A stretch of DNA of 58,827 nt, taken from Chloroflexota bacterium (GTDB lineage: Bacteria > Chloroflexota > Anaerolineae > Anaerolineales > UBA11579). Position numbers and translations under genes: made by a program. Shown here piece after piece: positions 18,259-28,248 of this stretch. Each line of letters begins with the position of its first letter. Positions within the stretch are counted from its first letter, which is position 1. The DNA is taken from the NCBI GenBank assembly GCA_018662365.1, contig JABJGH010000007.1, positions 1 to 58,827 on the forward strand. The letters are read 5' to 3'. The notes beneath the pieces are model-generated. The model made no database searches. It had not been told where the DNA came from and saw only the letters and a list, made by a program, of their open reading frames with translations.

Positions 18259-19740
18259 CTATCTCTGACAATTTAGGTTTAATTTATTCAATTTGCGAGA
18301 TAACTCCTCATTAATTGCATTAGATTTCATTCGCCACGTCCAATTTCCCTGAGATGTGCTTGGAAAATTCATCCGAGAGTCAGCACCTAATCCAAGCGCA
18401 TCTTGCATTTGAATAAATACTAATGAAGCCGCAGATTGCCACAAGGATTCCATCATCGACCAGGGCAGATCAAGGTTGAACTTCTCCAGATATTTCAACG
18501 CATTATCTCTTTCCCATTTGCCCACAGTTTCAAACCAACCCATGATCGACTCATTATCATGAGTGCCAGAATAAGCAACCGTGTATTCAGGGTAAGTATG
18601 CGGCAAAAAGGGATGGTTCTCTTCTCCATTAAAAGCAAACTGCATAATCCTCATTCCTGGGAACCCAAACTGATCGCGAAGCTCGATCACATCCGGGGTG
18701 ATTTCCCCCAGATCTTCTGCAATAAAAGGCAGCTCCCCAAAATGGTTTTTAAGTGTAGAAAAAAAAACCTCTCCAGGCCCTTTAACCCATTCACCCTGTT
18801 CTGCCGTTTCGTTTCCTGCAAGAATTTCCCAATATCCTGCAAACCCTCTGAAATGGTCCAACCGAATAAGATCGACCATTTCAATTATTTTTGAAACTCG
18901 TTGGATCCACCACGAAAACCCACTGGCTTCATGTTTATCCCAGCAGTAGATTGGGTTTCCCCATAATTGTCCTTGTGGCGAAAAATAATCTGGGGGAACG
19001 CCAGCCATTTTCGCTGGATTACCATCGGCCAAAAGGGCATACATTTCTGGGTTCGCCCATACATCTACACTGTCATGAGCTACATAAATGGGCAGATCCC
19101 CCACGATTTTGATTTTCTTTGAAATTGCGTAATTTCTGAGTGCGTTCCATTGTCGGAAAAAGATGAATTGGAAAAATTTATGTTTCTTTATTGTATTGCT
19201 ATTCATTGAAATAAACTCTTCAATTGACTTTTCTTCCCTATCCCTCAATCCTTTCGGCCACAAGACCCATGATGCCTGTCGCTGGCTTTCTTTGATTGCC
19301 ATAAATAGGGCATAATCTTCAAGCCAGTCTTTTTCCTGGATTACAAATTTTTCAAATTCAACCTCTAGTGTTCGAGTATTTAAGAAATTCTGATAACTTG
19401 TTTCTAATAGTTTCAATTTCCAAGGAATAAGGGAACCAAAATCAATTTTTTCTTCAGCAAATTCTGGTATCCTCTCCAAATCTTTTGGGAACAACAGACC
19501 ATCTTCTAATAACAAATCGGGACTGATCAGATAATGGTTGCCAGCAATCGCCGAAAAACTCTGATAGGGAGAATCCCCATAACCCGTTGGTCCTAATGGT
19601 AAAACCTGCCAATATTTAAATCCGCTTTCAAATAAAAAGTCTACCCACCGATAAGCTTCGGGACCAAGGTCACCGATCCCATATCCCCCTGGCAAACTCG
19701 TTATATGCATTAATATCCCAGAAGCACGATCAATGATCAC
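18259..19740 (-). CDS. malQ: 4-alpha-glucanotransferase (amylomaltase, GH77)
   Basis: Transfers 1,4-alpha-glucan segments between maltodextrins, releasing glucose, so that short chains become substrates for phosphorylase. It has 493 residues, the length of the compact bacterial GH77 type. Seen are the N-terminal SGILMHITSLPGGYGIGDLG, the active-site region VDLIRLDHFRGF with the nucleophile Asp (near residue 292), the acid/base Glu in FIAEDLG (near residue 336), and AYSGTHDNES. It starts with GTG at 19740 behind AGGAGA. It probably works with glgP at 23927-26086, although unrelated genes lie between. Confidence 0.95.
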   Translation of the reverse strand: MIIDRASGILMHITSLPGGYGIGDLGPEAYRWVDFLFESGFKYWQVLPLGPTGYGDSPYQSFSAIAGNHYLISPDLLLEDGLLFPKDLERIPEFAEEKIDFGSLIPWKLKLLETSYQNFLNTRTLEVEFEKFVIQEKDWLEDYALFMAIKESQRQASWVLWPKGLRDREEKSIEEFISMNSNTIKKHKFFQFIFFRQWNALRNYAISKKIKIVGDLPIYVAHDSVDVWANPEMYALLADGNPAKMAGVPPDYFSPQGQLWGNPIYCWDKHEASGFSWWIQRVSKIIEMVDLIRLDHFRGFAGYWEILAGNETAEQGEWVKGPGEVFFSTLKNHFGELPFIAEDLGEITPDVIELRDQFGFPGMRIMQFAFNGEENHPFLPHTYPEYTVAYSGTHDNESIMGWFETVGKWERDNALKYLEKFNLDLPWSMMESLWQSAASLVFIQMQDALGLGADSRMNFPSTSQGNWTWRMKSNAINEELSRKLNKLNLNCQR

Positions 19741-19860
19741 TCTTTATCTCCTGGAAAAAAATTGAAATTTATCATATTTCTACAATTTAGAATTTATTGA
19801 ATAGTTAGAAAGAAAGAGGGGGTTCTCTTTCAAATGAATTCGTTTACCTGTATATTTCTA

Positions 19861-22005
19861 TTAAATGGACTGTTTTTTACCAGTTCTCAGGGCACGCACA
19901 GCAGCAAAAGTTGCTCTATGCACGCCGATGATCTCATCATATGGAATGGGGGGCGGTCCACCCGCTTTAATGGCCTCTGCCAAGACCTGCCATTCCGCCT
20001 TGTGTCCCTTATCCATTTTTAATCGGGACTTATGCACCTTTCGTCGACCATCTTTGATCAGCTCTAAACTACGATAATTATCCAATACCGCAATGCGTCC
20101 ACCTGAAAAGGCTTCGACCCGTTCTTTAGAAAAGGATTTATCACCATTTGCCATGTAGCTTACTGTGCCAACGGAACCATCGGGGTAACTCAAGGTAATT
20201 ACAATATTATCTTCATAATATTTTCCCTGATCGCTCATTCCTTCTGCCGTCACACTTGAAGGAACTTCACCGATCAACCAGGTAAGATAGTCGATAAAAT
20301 GACAGCCCTCGCTCAAAATTCTTCCCCCGCCTTGTTCAATATCATGATGCCAATGTGTGAGAGGCAAATATCCTGCATTTACCCTATAGGATGCCACAAC
20401 TGGTTCCTTTCGCAAATCCAGAAACGCTTTCATTTTTATAGCTAAAGGTGCAAAACGGCGATTAAAACCAACCATTAAGATCGGTGCGCCGGGTTTGTTT
20501 ATTTCTTTTTTGATCTCATCGAGATCTTCCTCTTTGATCGTTAAAGGTTTTTCAACAAAAACATGCTTCCCTGCTCTCAAACCTCCTAGGGTTTGTTGCG
20601 CATGCAGGTGATGTCGAGTGAGAATCCCGATCGTATTAATTTCTTTATCTTCTAGAATTTTTTCATTATCGGTGCTGGCATATGCAAACCCAAAACGGGA
20701 GGCAGCTTGTTGAGCGGTAGCACCAGATGCCGTGGCAATCCCAACCAAGTTAATAGCATTATCTGCTTTTAGTGAAGGAAGCATCACTGCACTCGCATAT
20801 AATCCCGCGCCGAACACACCCAAATTGATCGTTTTCTCTGCTTTCCTTTCGGAAACTTGGACTGTTTTAAGATTTTTGAGATCATCAGATCCCTGCTCGG
20901 GATAAGTGAGCAACACCCCTAAATAAATCTCCTCAGTTTCCTGAGTGATCATTTGATAGGCTTGCACTGCGTCTTCAATTGGGAATCGATGGGTGATCAA
21001 GGGAGTAATGTCTAGCCCTTCTCCCAATAAATTCGCGAAACCTTCTAAATTTCTTCCAGCCGTCCAACGTACATAACTAATCGGATAATCGATACCGCCA
21101 TCCTCATAAACCGGATCATAGCGCCCCGGGCCATAGGACCGCGAAACCTTGAAATCCAGTTCTTTTTTAAAGAAGAGTGCATGAGGCAAATCCATCCCCA
21201 CCACACCGAGCGCCACCACCCTACCCCGATCTCTGGCAACGGTACCAGCCAATTCAACCGGATCATTTGAAGAGGTAGCCGCACATACCAATATGATGTC
21301 CGCACCCTTATTCTGGGTGAAGGCCATCACTGATTCTTCCGCTTCTTCTCTGCTAGCAGATTCTGCCCCTAATTCTTTTGCTAATTTGACTCGCCTTGGA
21401 TCAAGATCGATCCCGATCACTCGACAACCAGCTGCTTTGGCAACCGCCACAGTGACCAAACCCAACAATCCCAATCCCACAACAACAACCGTTTCGCCAA
21501 CCTGCGGAAATGCTAAGCGAAAACCATGCATCGCAATCGCGCCCAGGGTTGAAAACGCACCTGAGTCAAAATCAACGGAGTCTGACAAACTTGCCACCAG
21601 ATTCTTTTCCACACTCACATATTCCGCATGGCGGGCATTGCCCCCCGCGCAAACTACGCGTTGACCAATTTGAAAATCCCCTACCCCTTCCCCGATTTCA
21701 ACGATAGTCCCCGACATGGAATATCCCAAGGGCATTGGTTGATCCAATCGATTAAATGCAGCCTCAAGGGTAGGGACAATTCCCTCTCTTTTGGCCTTAT
21801 CCAATACTTGTCCAACCAGATCCGGCCGAGACTGTGCTTTCCCGATCAAAGATTTTTGAGCAAATTCGACCACGCTTCTCTCTGTACCAACAGATACTAG
21901 CGAAGCGGCTGTTTTTACCAACACATAACCTGGTTTTGGACTTGGGACAGGGGCATCTACGACTTCGGTTTTTCCGTCGCGCATATTTTGTATGAGCTGT
22001 TTCAT
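19861..22005 (-). CDS. Two-domain oxidoreductase: zinc-less MDR alcohol dehydrogenase fused to GFO/IDH/MocA dehydrogenase
   Basis: A 714-residue fusion. Residues 1 to about 355 are a medium-chain dehydrogenase: GroES-like N-terminus with LGYSMSGTIVEIG, then a Rossmann fold at VVVGLGLLGLVTVAVAKAAG and ACA/ATSSN region. Residues about 375-710 form a GFO/IDH/MocA domain with a second Rossmann motif LGVFGAGLYA, the HVFVEKPLT motif (the EKP signature) near residue 475, and a GGRILSEGCHFIDYLTWL segment. Such bi-domain proteins are usually found in surface-polysaccharide or nucleotide-sugar clusters; here no glycan cluster is adjacent. A tandem redox role on one sugar substrate is inference. The start has AAGGA 9 bases upstream. 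Confidence 0.85.
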   Translation of the reverse strand: MKQLIQNMRDGKTEVVDAPVPSPKPGYVLVKTAASLVSVGTERSVVEFAQKSLIGKAQSRPDLVGQVLDKAKREGIVPTLEAAFNRLDQPMPLGYSMSGTIVEIGEGVGDFQIGQRVVCAGGNARHAEYVSVEKNLVASLSDSVDFDSGAFSTLGAIAMHGFRLAFPQVGETVVVVGLGLLGLVTVAVAKAAGCRVIGIDLDPRRVKLAKELGAESASREEAEESVMAFTQNKGADIILVCAATSSNDPVELAGTVARDRGRVVALGVVGMDLPHALFFKKELDFKVSRSYGPGRYDPVYEDGGIDYPISYVRWTAGRNLEGFANLLGEGLDITPLITHRFPIEDAVQAYQMITQETEEIYLGVLLTYPEQGSDDLKNLKTVQVSERKAEKTINLGVFGAGLYASAVMLPSLKADNAINLVGIATASGATAQQAASRFGFAYASTDNEKILEDKEINTIGILTRHHLHAQQTLGGLRAGKHVFVEKPLTIKEEDLDEIKKEINKPGAPILMVGFNRRFAPLAIKMKAFLDLRKEPVVASYRVNAGYLPLTHWHHDIEQGGGRILSEGCHFIDYLTWLIGEVPSSVTAEGMSDQGKYYEDNIVITLSYPDGSVGTVSYMANGDKSFSKERVEAFSGGRIAVLDNYRSLELIKDGRRKVHKSRLKMDKGHKAEWQVLAEAIKAGGPPPIPYDEIIGVHRATFAAVRALRTGKKQSI

Positions 22006-22088
22006 ATCAATCTTCCTTAATTTTTCAAAATCTGCATGATTCTACCATGCGCTTTTATTCATTTTAAGCATTATTTATAATTGCTAAA

Positions 22089-22097
22089 TGTTATAAT
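22089..22097 (+). promoter_or_regulatory. Extended -10 promoter of the M29 aminopeptidase
   Basis: TGTTATAAT (TG-n-TATAAT) lies 37 bases before the ATG at 22135; the -35 region is poor. A Shine-Dalgarno TAGGAGA precedes the start. Confidence 0.55.
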
Positions 22098-22134
22098 TTT
22101 TTAGGTTTATCAAATAGTTCCATTAGGAGACCGA

Positions 22135-23238
22135 ATGACCGACAGTAGAATCGAGAAATTTGCAAAAATTCTCGTAGAATATTCCGCAAATATCCAACCT
22201 GGAGATCGGGTTGAAATTCAAACTACCTTAGCCGCCTTGCCGTTAGTCAAAGAGCTATATAAAAAAGTGCTCGACCGAGGTGGTATTCCCTTCCCCGCAT
22301 TATCCTGGGAAGGACAAACCGCTGACTTTTTTGAACATGCCAACGATATGCAATTAGGCAAAACCAATGAGATTCGGAAATATATATATGATAATTTCGA
22401 ATCCCGTTTCAGGATTGCAGCAGCCACCGATTTGCATGAATTAAAAGATGTAGCGCCTGAAAAACAGGCGATTTTTGGGAAAGCCAACAGCTCCATATTG
22501 GAAACCCAAATGCGCCGTGGAGCCGAGGGAGAATTCAAATGGGTATCCTCCCAATATCCCACCCAGGCCTATGCTGACCAAGCGGGCATGAGCCTAACAG
22601 ACTATGAAGATTTTGTCTTTAGCGCCGTATTTGCAGACAAAGAAGACCCCATCGCAGAATGGGAAAAATTCCGGGATACCCAGGCTAATTTAATCAAGAA
22701 TATCTTTGGTAAAGAAAAAGTTGTCTTGCGTGGCCCCAATGTAGATCTCTCCCTCTCCGTAAAAGACCGAGTATTTATCAATTGTGCGGGAACAAATAAT
22801 ATGCCCGATGGCGAAATCTTCACCGGACCGGTTGAAGATTCTCTAAATGGCTGGGTGCGATACACCTACCCCGCCATCATGCAAGGTCGCGTCGTCGAAG
22901 GCATCGAGCTAAAGTTTGAAAATGGCAAAGTGATTAAAGCATCCGCCGACAAAAATGAGGACTTCTTGCTCAAAATGATCGGTTCTGATGAGGGCGCTAG
23001 TTATGTAGGTGAGTTTGCCATCGGCACAAATTATGGCATCCAACAATTCACCGGCAGTATCTTATTCGATGAAAAGATCGGTGGCTCCTTCCACATGGCA
23101 TTAGGAGCCGGATATCCCGAAACAGGTAGCCTCAATAAAAGTCAGATCCATTGGGATATGATCTGTGATATGCGAAACGATTCCGAGATATTGATGGATA
23201 ATGAATTAGTTTATAAAGATGGTCAGTTTGTGATCTAG
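22135..23238 (+). CDS. Aminopeptidase, M29 family (thermophilic metalloprotease type)
   Basis: A 367-residue cytosolic metallo-aminopeptidase, length normal for M29 (AmpS/aminopeptidase T). Family features seen are the N-terminal LVEYSANIQPGDRVEIQ, NMPDGEIFTGPVEDSLNG (metal ligand Glu in the PDGEIFT box, near residue 225), an FENGKVIKASADKNEDFL segment, and the C-terminal ALGAGYPETG...SQIHWDMICDMR region with His and Asp ligands. It releases N-terminal residues from peptides. Monocistronic, divergent from the fusion oxidoreductase, with its own promoter and terminator. Confidence 0.94.
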   Translation: MTDSRIEKFAKILVEYSANIQPGDRVEIQTTLAALPLVKELYKKVLDRGGIPFPALSWEGQTADFFEHANDMQLGKTNEIRKYIYDNFESRFRIAAATDLHELKDVAPEKQAIFGKANSSILETQMRRGAEGEFKWVSSQYPTQAYADQAGMSLTDYEDFVFSAVFADKEDPIAEWEKFRDTQANLIKNIFGKEKVVLRGPNVDLSLSVKDRVFINCAGTNNMPDGEIFTGPVEDSLNGWVRYTYPAIMQGRVVEGIELKFENGKVIKASADKNEDFLLKMIGSDEGASYVGEFAIGTNYGIQQFTGSILFDEKIGGSFHMALGAGYPETGSLNKSQIHWDMICDMRNDSEILMDNELVYKDGQFVI

Positions 23239-23251
23239 CGAATACAAATAT

Positions 23252-23285
23252 AAAAACGGCAGCTTGGTTAAGTTGCCGTTTTTGT
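23252..23285 (+). terminator. Intrinsic terminator of the M29 aminopeptidase (probably bidirectional)
   Basis: AACGGCA and TGCCGTT pair around an inner CTT/AAG stem (23255-23280), followed by TTTTTGTTTT; on the minus strand the stem is followed by TTTTTA, so it can also serve the convergent UPF0316 gene. Confidence 0.82.
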
Positions 23286-23300
23286 TTTAATTTCATACCC

Positions 23301-23831
23301 CTACTTCAATCGCCAATAACCTCGCCGGATTGGATTCAAATTTTCTGCAGAAATAAATGCGCTCTCATCCACTTTTTCCACAATCGAGCGCACAATTTCA
23401 ATGTTTTTTCGTAAAACTGCCGCCGATATTAAAGTGACCGTGCCGTCTCGGCCCCTGCCTGAAAACTCAGTCACTGCATAGCCATCTTGCCGCAATCGCT
23501 CCGCGATCGCTGTCCCAAGTTGGGTACTAATGATCTGGACATGGGCATGACCCAAAGCCATTCTTTCTTCCACCCACATACCGATCACATTTCCCGAAGC
23601 AAATCCCGCCGCATACATCAACAAATTTATCCAATTCCCAAGGTCTTGAATGATCGTATTAAGCACCACCACATAGATCATGGTTTGTATGAACCCCAAA
23701 AGCCATACAATCGGTTTCCTTCCACGCATCACCATTAATGCTCGAACTGTATCGACGGCCATATTCAACAAACGCAATATAAAGATCAAACCAGCCCCTA
23801 ACCATAAATCGAGAGATAATAAATTTTCCAT
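23301..23831 (-). CDS. UPF0316-family membrane protein (DUF5698/DUF2179)
   Basis: A 176-residue protein with three predicted transmembrane helices in the first half (about residues 10-30, 40-60, 67-85) and a soluble DUF2179-type domain with HVQIISTQLGTAIAERLRQDGYAVTEFSGRGRDGTVTL (residues about 95-130). Family membership is clear; the function is not known. DUF2179 domains have been linked to ligand sensing in other proteins, which is only suggestive here. The start ATG at 23831 has CAGGAA upstream. It lies downstream of glgP in the same direction, separated by a terminator. Confidence 0.85.
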   Translation of the reverse strand: MENLLSLDLWLGAGLIFILRLLNMAVDTVRALMVMRGRKPIVWLLGFIQTMIYVVVLNTIIQDLGNWINLLMYAAGFASGNVIGMWVEERMALGHAHVQIISTQLGTAIAERLRQDGYAVTEFSGRGRDGTVTLISAAVLRKNIEIVRSIVEKVDESAFISAENLNPIRRGYWRLK

Positions 23832-23865
23832 GAGTTTTCCTGTATAAATCGCTTACTGTTTTGCC

Positions 23866-23893
23866 AAAAAAAAAGGCAAGTTTATCACCTGCC
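23866..23893 (-). terminator. Intrinsic terminator of glgP
   Basis: On the minus strand GGCAGGT/AACTTGCC-type pairing (7 bp with one G-T, loop GATAA; 23875-23893) is followed by nine T. The T-run is itself bounded by TTGCC/GGCAA, giving an unusual second small hairpin. Confidence 0.78.
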
Positions 23894-23926
23894 CATCAAA
23901 AATATTTATCCTGAATTTGGTGAAAT

Positions 23927-26086
23927 TTACGACTTGCTTTTTGCCTGAATGACCGGCAGGTAGAGGTCTTCAGCATATTCTTTCACCATGCGCCGCATAC
24001 TAAATCGAGGCGCCAAAGTTCGGATACATTCTTTAGTATACTGTACCCATTCCACTGGCATTTTATCAGAGGGGCGTTGATCGTAATAGAGGGGAATGAT
24101 CTCGTTTTCTAGAAGTGAATATAAACTTTCCAAATCTTCGCTATCCTGAATTGCCGGGTCTTCATAATCTTTGTCTTCCCCAATGGCCCAGCCGTTTTTA
24201 CCATTATAGCCTTCCCGCCACCAACCATCCATAATAGACAAATTTAGGACCCCATTTAAGGCTGCTTTTTGACCCGAAGTCCCTGAGGCCTCATTCGGTC
24301 GGCGGGGAGTATTTAACCACACATCTACACCTTGGGTCAAATATCTTCCCAGATTCATATCATAATCTTCCAAAAAGACTAATCTGCCCCCATTTTCTGA
24401 AGCCTTAACCTTTCGGTAAACCTCTTGGATCAATAATTTCCCGGGTTCATCTGCAGGATGGGCTTTTCCCGCAAAAATAATTTGAACCGGTCGGTTGGGC
24501 TGATTGATCAATTTCAACAATCGATCCATATCTGTCAAGATCAATTCTGCTCGTTTATAGGTAGCAAAACGTCTTGCAAATCCAATCGTTAAGGCATAAG
24601 GGTCCAATAAGGTACCAGATGCAACCACCTGAACAGGATGAACCCCATCGTTTTTCCATTGTTGTCGTGCCCGGTCCCGCATATAGGCAACCAATTTTCG
24701 TTTCAAATGTTTTCGCACTTCCCATAATTCTTCATTCGGAATATCGATCACATTTTCCCATATGGCCGGGTCATCAATCCGGTTCCACCAATTCTCAGGT
24801 AAATACATATCAAATAAATCTTTTAAACGCCGGGCCAGCCATGTGCCAGTATGCACACCATTGGTGATATGACTAATCGGCACATCTTCCACCTTCTTTT
24901 TAGGCCATAAGAATTGCCACATTTTTCTAGCAACATGACCATGAAGTTCAGAAACGCCATTGGCATATTTTGACATGCCTAAGGCCAACACTGGCATACT
25001 AAAGGACTCTCCCCAAGAGAGTTGTCGGTGCGCGATCGAAATAAATTTCTCTCGATCCAATCCCAACTCTAACCAATAATTGGAGAAATATTTATCCATT
25101 AACCATAATGGAAACTCATCATTCCCGGCAGGAACCGGGGTATGTGTCGTAAAAACATTATTTTGAATGACACTTTGTTGAGCGTCCTCAAAACTTTGCC
25201 CTCCTGATACCCTTTCTCTAATTCGCTCAAAGCTCAGAAACGCTGAATGGCCTTCATTCATATGCCAAACACCAGGGTTATACCCTAAAACTCGTAGGGC
25301 TCTCACACCCCCAATGCCTAGGATGATCTCCTGGGAAATGCGCAGATCCAGGTCGCTGCTATAGAGACGGGCAGTTAATTTTTTATCTTCTTCATTATTT
25401 TCTTCCACATTTGAATCCAGCAAATAGAGCGGCACACGTCCCACTCGAATTTCCCAAATCCGAGCATGAACCTCACGGCCAGGTAGATCCACAGAAATTG
25501 TGATCGGGGATCCGTCTTCTTTTAATATTGGAAATACAGGTAAGTTATCAAATTTCAAATCACTTTGACGGGCTTCTTGCCAACCGTCTTCGGTAATATG
25601 CTGTGAAAAATATCCCTGAGTATAAAGAAACCCCATCGCCACAAATGGGAGCCCCAGGTCACTGGCTTCTTTTACATGGTCTCCAGATAAAACGCCCAAT
25701 CCCCCAGCATAGATCGGCAAAGTTTCATGAAGCCCAAATTCCGATGAAAAATAAGCAATTGGCCAATTCTTAAGTTCGGCGTGTTTCTCCTTGAACCAAG
25801 TATCTTCTTCATTCATATAGTTGTCGAACTTATTCATCACCCGCTGGTAGGTTTCCATATAAAAAAGATCATATGTCACAGCATTTAAATGAGAACGCTC
25901 TACCTGCCGAAGAAATAAGACCGGATTATGGTAAGTTTCTTCCCATAAATGTTCATCGATCAAAGTAAAAAGCTTTTGTGCTTCTTTTTCCCAAACCCAC
26001 CATAGGTTATACGCCAATTCTCCAAGTCTAGAGATTTGATCGGGTAATTGGAATTGATTTGGTTGTTTCCCTTGAAATTCTTTCAT
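23927..26086 (-). CDS. glgP: Alpha-glucan (glycogen/maltodextrin) phosphorylase
   Basis: A PLP-dependent GT35 enzyme that releases glucose-1-phosphate from alpha-1,4-glucans, 719 residues. It belongs to the shorter bacterial/archaeal type rather than the E. coli MalP type. An N-terminal domain with LAYNLWWVWEKEAQKLF (residues about 27-43) is typical of that type. Active-site features are SSEFGLHETLPIYAGGLGVLSGDH (near 115), HMNEGHSAF (near 279), GTSGQKAALNGVLNLSIMDGWW (near 611) with the PLP-binding Lys, and NGVHTGTW. The start has AAGGCG upstream. It acts with malQ in the same strand cluster. Confidence 0.94.
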   Translation of the reverse strand: MKEFQGKQPNQFQLPDQISRLGELAYNLWWVWEKEAQKLFTLIDEHLWEETYHNPVLFLRQVERSHLNAVTYDLFYMETYQRVMNKFDNYMNEEDTWFKEKHAELKNWPIAYFSSEFGLHETLPIYAGGLGVLSGDHVKEASDLGLPFVAMGFLYTQGYFSQHITEDGWQEARQSDLKFDNLPVFPILKEDGSPITISVDLPGREVHARIWEIRVGRVPLYLLDSNVEENNEEDKKLTARLYSSDLDLRISQEIILGIGGVRALRVLGYNPGVWHMNEGHSAFLSFERIRERVSGGQSFEDAQQSVIQNNVFTTHTPVPAGNDEFPLWLMDKYFSNYWLELGLDREKFISIAHRQLSWGESFSMPVLALGMSKYANGVSELHGHVARKMWQFLWPKKKVEDVPISHITNGVHTGTWLARRLKDLFDMYLPENWWNRIDDPAIWENVIDIPNEELWEVRKHLKRKLVAYMRDRARQQWKNDGVHPVQVVASGTLLDPYALTIGFARRFATYKRAELILTDMDRLLKLINQPNRPVQIIFAGKAHPADEPGKLLIQEVYRKVKASENGGRLVFLEDYDMNLGRYLTQGVDVWLNTPRRPNEASGTSGQKAALNGVLNLSIMDGWWREGYNGKNGWAIGEDKDYEDPAIQDSEDLESLYSLLENEIIPLYYDQRPSDKMPVEWVQYTKECIRTLAPRFSMRRMVKEYAEDLYLPVIQAKSKS

Positions 26087-26246
26087 ATCGCCTTATTCTA
26101 ATATTTATTTCGAAAGTTCAAAAATTCGACATAATTGTACCTTATGGATTTCTATTAAAATTGCCACAAAATATCGATTATATGCAACCGATTGCATGAT
26201 TTTATCATATGCTGGTTCCTCTAAAAAAAGCAGTTTTCATCAGCAA

Positions 26247-26255
26247 TGATATAAT
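26247..26255 (+). promoter_or_regulatory. Extended -10 promoter of dnaG-rpoD
   Basis: TGATATAAT (TG-n-TATAAT, 26247-26255) lies 39 bases before dnaG. No clear -35 box is seen. Confidence 0.5.
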
Positions 26256-26294
26256 AGCGATATTGTTCTATTCAGTCAGGAAAAACAAAAATAG

Positions 26295-28241
26295 ATGAGC
26301 TCGATTGATGAAATCAAAGCCCGCTTAGATATTGTTGAGATCGTTTCAGAAAACGTCCAACTCCGAAGATCCGGTAAAAGTTATTCAGGCTTTTGTCCTT
26401 TCCATGATAATACGCGCACACCCGCCTTTGTAGTCTTTCCAGATACTGGAACATGGCGTTGTTTTGGACAATGTAGTGAGGGCGGGGATATTTTTAAATA
26501 TGTAATGAAGCGAGACGGGGGAGATTTTGCTGAAACTTTAAAAATATTAGCTGATCGAGCAGGCGTAGAACTCAAACCAGAAACACCTAAAGATAAAGCC
26601 CGAAAAGAAGAATTTGAATATCTACGCACACTGCTTGAAGAAGCCGTGGCATATTATCGACATCATCTAAAGACAGATAACGGAAAGGTTGCCCTAGATT
26701 ATCTCCACAAACGAGAATTAACCGATGAAACCATCGCCACCTTTGAACTTGGCTATGCTCCAGCTGGTTATGACAATATTCGAAAACATTTTCTTGAAAA
26801 AGGATACAAAGAAAAGGACCTCGTAGATGCGGGTCTGGTTTCCCAGCGTGATGATGGCGGCATCTATGACCGCTTTCGCAATCGAGTAATTTTCCCCATC
26901 CGTGACCAGCGCGGAAAAATGGCTGGATTTGGTGCCAGGGCATTATCTGATGAAGATATGCCCAAATATCTAAATTCCCCACAGACTGTTCTGTTTGATA
27001 AAAGCAACCTGCTTTACGGTTTAGATAAGACCCGCAAGGCTATTCGAAGCCAAGATCAGGTGGTCATCGTGGAAGGTTATTTAGATGTAATCGCTCCCTT
27101 CCAAGCCGGTTACCAAAACCTAGTCTCACCCATGGGAACCGCCCTGACTGAACATCAACTCCGCATGCTCAAACGCCTTAGCCGACGGATCGTGATGGCG
27201 CTTGATGCAGACGCTGCTGGAGCAAAAGCCACTCTGCGCGGCTTACAGGTCGCCAGAAAAACTTTGGATCGAGAAACTGATCTGCAGTTTAATGCTCGTG
27301 GACTTCTTCAACAGGAAGGGCGCCTAAAAGCAGATATCCGCGTGACCACTTTGCCCGATGGAATGGATCCCGATAATGTGGTCAATGAAAACCCGGAAGC
27401 CTGGGTAGAACTGATCAATGCAGCTAAACCCATTGTTATTCATGTGCTAGAGACCCTGTCTGCGGGGAAGGATCTAGGTGATCCCAAAATAAAAACCGAT
27501 ATCGCCTCTCAGGTAATGCCATTGATCAACGATATACCGTCGGCGATTGAACGCGACACCTTCATTCAGCAGCTGGCCAGAAAATTAAAGGTAGATGAAG
27601 GTGCCTTATTAGCCGAATATGCCCCTCACACCAACAGCCGGCGCCCCAAAAGACGTAGAAGGAAAGTTGTCCAACCCGAACAAAATGATTTAGGTGAAGA
27701 AGATATAAATGTTGAAGAACTTGCCAATCATCCCTTAGTTCGTTTGGAGAAATACGCCCTAGGAATTATCATCCGGCAGCCAGAATTACTTTACCGGATT
27801 GACCGAGCGCTATTGAATGCCGGGCTTCCACATACCTCCGAGAATGATTTTCAAATTACCAGCCATCAGGAAATTTTCAAGATCACGAAAGAAGCGATCG
27901 ACCAAGATTATATTGAACCGCTTAATTTTGCAGTAGAATATTTGCCAATGCCTCTAGTGGAACAAGCAGATACTGTTTTATCAGAAACAGATGATGTAAA
28001 TTTAAATGATGAAAGGGTTCTCACCGAACTTCTCCGAGCATTGCTAAGAATTCGAGAAACAAATTTGCGACAATCGATAAATCAAATACGGTTTTTAATG
28101 GAAGATTCTCAAGAAAGTGGTAAGCTCAGAAATGCGAATTACGAAGAAACGATTTTGGAGAACAATCAGGTACTGTTAAAAATAAACAAAGCTTTGAACA
28201 ATAACATGTCTTTCTCAACCACAAATGGAAACAATAGGTAG
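26295..28241 (+). CDS. dnaG: DNA primase
   Basis: Makes RNA primers at the replication fork; 648 residues. The N-terminal CHC2 zinc ribbon has ligands near Cys34, His37, Cys56 and Cys60; the last pair is C-x3-C (CFGQC), one residue longer than the C-x2-C of E. coli. The catalytic core carries MAGFGARAL and the TOPRIM motifs [10 protein letters not shown] (Glu near residue 260) and ALDADAAG (DxD near 305). A basic linker with RRPKRRRRK near 450 precedes the helicase-binding C-terminal domain. The start shows no strong Shine-Dalgarno. The stop lies seven bases before the chosen rpoD start, so the two are co-transcribed. Confidence 0.96.
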   Translation: MSSIDEIKARLDIVEIVSENVQLRRSGKSYSGFCPFHDNTRTPAFVVFPDTGTWRCFGQCSEGGDIFKYVMKRDGGDFAETLKILADRAGVELKPETPKDKARKEEFEYLRTLLEEAVAYYRHHLKTDNGKVALDYLHKRELTDETIATFELGYAPAGYDNIRKHFLEKGYKEKDLVDAGLVSQRDDGGIYDRFRNRVIFPIRDQRGKMAGFGARALSDEDMPKYLNSPQTVLFDKSNLLYGLDKTRKAIRSQDQVVIVEGYLDVIAPFQAGYQNLVSPMGTALTEHQLRMLKRLSRRIVMALDADAAGAKATLRGLQVARKTLDRETDLQFNARGLLQQEGRLKADIRVTTLPDGMDPDNVVNENPEAWVELINAAKPIVIHVLETLSAGKDLGDPKIKTDIASQVMPLINDIPSAIERDTFIQQLARKLKVDEGALLAEYAPHTNSRRPKRRRRKVVQPEQNDLGEEDINVEELANHPLVRLEKYALGIIIRQPELLYRIDRALLNAGLPHTSENDFQITSHQEIFKITKEAIDQDYIEPLNFAVEYLPMPLVEQADTVLSETDDVNLNDERVLTELLRALLRIRETNLRQSINQIRFLMEDSQESGKLRNANYEETILENNQVLLKINKALNNNMSFSTTNGNNR

Positions 28242-28248
28242 GCGAGAA

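Noticed and set aside
28225..28248. Upstream rpoD start overlapping dnaG
   Set aside because: The ATG at 28249 has AGGCGAG in front and avoids a 17-base overlap.
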